From Candidatus Cloacimonas sp. (GTDB lineage Bacteria > Cloacimonadota > Cloacimonadia > Cloacimonadales > Cloacimonadaceae), in assembly GCA_023227825.1 (NCBI GenBank), contig JALOCJ010000011.1, positions 1 through 64,000 on the forward strand: DNA of 64,000 nt, written 5' to 3'. Below are positions 62,373-64,000 of this stretch, piece after piece (within the stretch, counting starts at the first letter, position 1; each line of letters begins with the position of its first letter). The position numbers were made by a program, and so were the translations under genes. Under the pieces are notes generated by a model. The model was not told the origin of the DNA. It saw only the letters and a list, made by a program, of their open reading frames with translations, and made no database searches.

Positions 62373-64000
62373 TTATTCTCCTCTTCCAGGCATATTTGCC
62401 CTCTGTTTCGTATTTTGTTTATTTTCTGTTTCTCCCCGGATAGACGGCATCGCAAATACCCGGTAGAAACACTTCTCTGTTAAAGTATCCGTATAGTTGG
62501 TCTCGGTTACATTTACAGGACCGTTCCAACCCTCAGGAAACTCCGCATAAGGATTTTCCGACCAATATACATAGTAACTTTCATCATCCCTTCTGCGTTG
62601 CCAGGATAAACGCACCTCATTTTGTAAGGCATTAATCGCTAAAGTAACAGATACCGGCTCCAACATAGACATATTTCCTGCTCCATAACTACCGGTAGTG
62701 AAACTCCACATTCCACTCCAGATTTCTTCAGTTGAAGAGACAGCTTTTATCCGCCAATAGTATTGAGTGTCGGACTGAAGAGCTATATTAAATGAATATT
62801 GAGTCCCAGATATATGATTACCACTTCCGATATAAGATAAATTATCGGGACTAAATCCCAACCAGACCTCATAGAAAACATCCTGGCTATGATCATAATT
62901 CCCCTGCCAGGATAAATCAATACCTGTAGATACATTTACTGCATCTCTATTGGGATCAGGATAGCAAGGCGAAAGGGGATTATATTCATTAGTTGACCAA
63001 GGTAAAGACCAATGATGAGACAGCTGCATTGACTCATAAGAAATAGGATTATTATAAATTTCAAGACACCACAAATTATATAACCCCGCTAAAGGACTAA
63101 GATCACTTATCTGGTTACTACTAAGACCCAGCTCTTGCAGATTAGTCAGCTCCGTTAAAGGACTGAGGTCACTTATCTGGTTATAATTAAGCCACAGCTT
63201 TTGCAGATTAGTCAGACCAGCTAAAGGACTGAGGTCACTTATCTGGTTAGAACTAAGATCCAGCTCTTGCAGATTAGTAAGAACCGCTAAAGGACTGAGT
63301 TCACTTATCTGATTAGATTGAAGATACAAATATTGTAGATAAAAAAGACCATCTAAAGGACTGAGGTCACTTATCTGGTTATTATAAAGAAATAGATAAT
63401 TCAGATTAGTCAGACCCTCTAAAGGACTGAGGTCACTTATCTGGTTATTATAAAGCGCTAGCTTTTGCAGAGTAGTCAGCCCCGCTAAAGGACTGAGGTC
63501 ACTTATCTGGTTGTCACCAAGAGCCAGCAATTGCAGATTAGTAAGCCCCGCTAAAGGACTGATGTCACTTATCTGGTTAGTATTAAGCCACAGAATTTGT
63601 AGATTAGTCAGATCCTCTAAAGGACTGAGGTCACTTATCTGGTTACAATAAAGCCGCAACTCTTGCAGATTAGTCAGCCCCGCTAAAGGACTGAGGTCAC
63701 TTATCTGGTTAAATACAAGATCTAGAGAATACAGATTCGTTAAACCCGCTAAAGGACTGAGGTCACTTATCTGGTTAAAATAAAGTTGCAACTCTTGCAG
63801 ATTAGTCAGACCCCCTAAAGGACTGAGGTCACTTATCTGGTTAGACCAAAGATACAGATATTGCAGATTAGTCAATCCCGCTAAAGGACTGATGTCACTT
63901 ATCTGGTTAGACCAAAGATACAGATATTGCAAATTAATCAGACCAGCTAAATGACTGAGGTCAATTATCTGGTTAATAGCACAATCCAGCCTTTGCAAAT
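62373..64000 (-). CDS. Leucine-rich-repeat protein with Fn3-like domain, 5' end outside window
   Basis: The gene runs off the window end, so its start and any signal peptide are not seen; the ATG near 63998 is inside a repeat and is not taken as the start. Fourteen complete 22-residue leucine-rich repeats of the internalin/SDS22-like pattern (SPLAGLTNLQELxLxxNQIS followed by DL) occupy about the first 330 visible residues. A cap-like segment, an Fn3-like domain (about 345-440, with DLSWQGNYDHSQDV) and a 90-residue beta region ending MPGRGE follow. There is no sorting domain at the C-terminus. At DNA level the repeats are 66-bp units. The gene is followed after 1 bp (TAAAATG) by the beta-helix protein gene, so both are in one operon. 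Confidence 0.9.
   Translation of the reverse strand, partial: LQRLDCAINQIIDLSHLAGLINLQYLYLWSNQISDISPLAGLTNLQYLYLWSNQISDLSPLGGLTNLQELQLYFNQISDLSPLAGLTNLYSLDLVFNQISDLSPLAGLTNLQELRLYCNQISDLSPLEDLTNLQILWLNTNQISDISPLAGLTNLQLLALGDNQISDLSPLAGLTTLQKLALYNNQISDLSPLEGLTNLNYLFLYNNQISDLSPLDGLFYLQYLYLQSNQISELSPLAVLTNLQELDLSSNQISDLSPLAGLTNLQKLWLNYNQISDLSPLTELTNLQELGLSSNQISDLSPLAGLYNLWCLEIYNNPISYESMQLSHHWSLPWSTNEYNPLSPCYPDPNRDAVNVSTGIDLSWQGNYDHSQDVFYEVWLGFSPDNLSYIGSGNHISGTQYSFNIALQSDTQYYWRIKAVSSTEEIWSGMWSFTTGSYGAGNMSMLEPVSVTLAINALQNEVRLSWQRRRDDESYYVYWSENPYAEFPEGWNGPVNVTETNYTDTLTEKCFYRVFAMPSIRGETENKQNTKQRANMPGRGE
63060..63998. repeat. 66-bp tandem units encoding the leucine-rich repeats
   Basis: About fourteen head-to-tail 66-bp units. 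A nearly invariant 30-odd-base part around GAGGTCACTTATCTGGTT alternates with a segment that varies from unit to unit, corresponding to the L-x-L-x-x-N positions of each repeat. The array continues beyond the window edge. Confidence 0.92.

Noticed and set aside
63060..63998. 66-bp periodic DNA as a possible CRISPR or minisatellite
   Set aside because: It translates into consistent 22-residue leucine-rich repeats with protein-like variation, so it is coding.

Overview
The window looks like a chromosomal segment of a Candidatus Cloacimonadota (WWE1 / Cloacimonas-type) bacterium. This is inferred from four traits seen together: an AT-rich genome with Gram-negative-type exported proteins, Bacteroidetes-style type IX (T9SS/Por-like) C-terminal sorting domains on large secreted proteins, a DUF5723-like outer-membrane protein, and a translation-factor operon and fatty-acid operon in classical bacterial order. 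No rRNA is present to confirm this.

Layout. 1-2660: an 8-bp tandem array and priA. 2661-3655: a long non-coding stretch of nested repeats. 3656-15794 (minus): a dense cluster. Transcribed right to left it begins rimP-nusA-ylxR-ylxQ-infB-rbfA-nrnA-truB-ribF, the conserved transcription/translation module, followed by a T9SS-cargo protein, a YhaM-like exoribonuclease and a WalJ/YycJ-like metallo-hydrolase. 15795-17142: repeats and a Sel1-type gene remnant. 17143-27955: a hotdog thioesterase, a YfhO-type membrane protein, valS and a giant secreted subtilase. 28652-31347: a two-gene restriction-modification cassette next to a dispersed repeat. 31606-38143: rpmF-plsX-fabH-fabD-fabG-acpP-fabF-rnc, the fatty-acid operon. 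38408-43168: lipoprotein, outer-membrane protein and VWA-like membrane protein. 43912-52075: nitroreductase, xseA, a GHL10 glycosidase-like protein and an envelope-glycan cluster (flippase, methyltransferase, two glycosyltransferases). 52129-52204: tRNA-Phe(GAA). 52643-64000 (minus): an M6 metalloprotease, a huge NIDO/PKD/beta-helix surface protein and a leucine-rich-repeat protein cut by the window edge.

The core genes are ordinary and well conserved. The unusual content is between them. The intergenic DNA holds at least five families of patterned repeats: (i) 33-bp-period hairpin arrays whose stems differ between clusters but keep their complementarity; (ii) 11-bp-period arrays that invert at their midpoint into long hairpins or palindromes, at five loci; (iii) 8-bp-period and (iv) 9-bp-period arrays; and (v) a dispersed element of several hundred bases seen three times, one copy abutting the restriction-modification genes. 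Some arrays run into genes and are translated (end of the YfhO-like gene, possible N-terminal extension of ribF). The two most interesting proteins are the 1850-residue beta-helix protein, with six copies of an invariant 16-residue motif whose codons have diverged, and the LRR protein, whose 66-bp units vary mainly at exposed positions.

Everything here is read by eye. No database search, structure prediction or alignment program was run, and residue positions are approximate unless stated.
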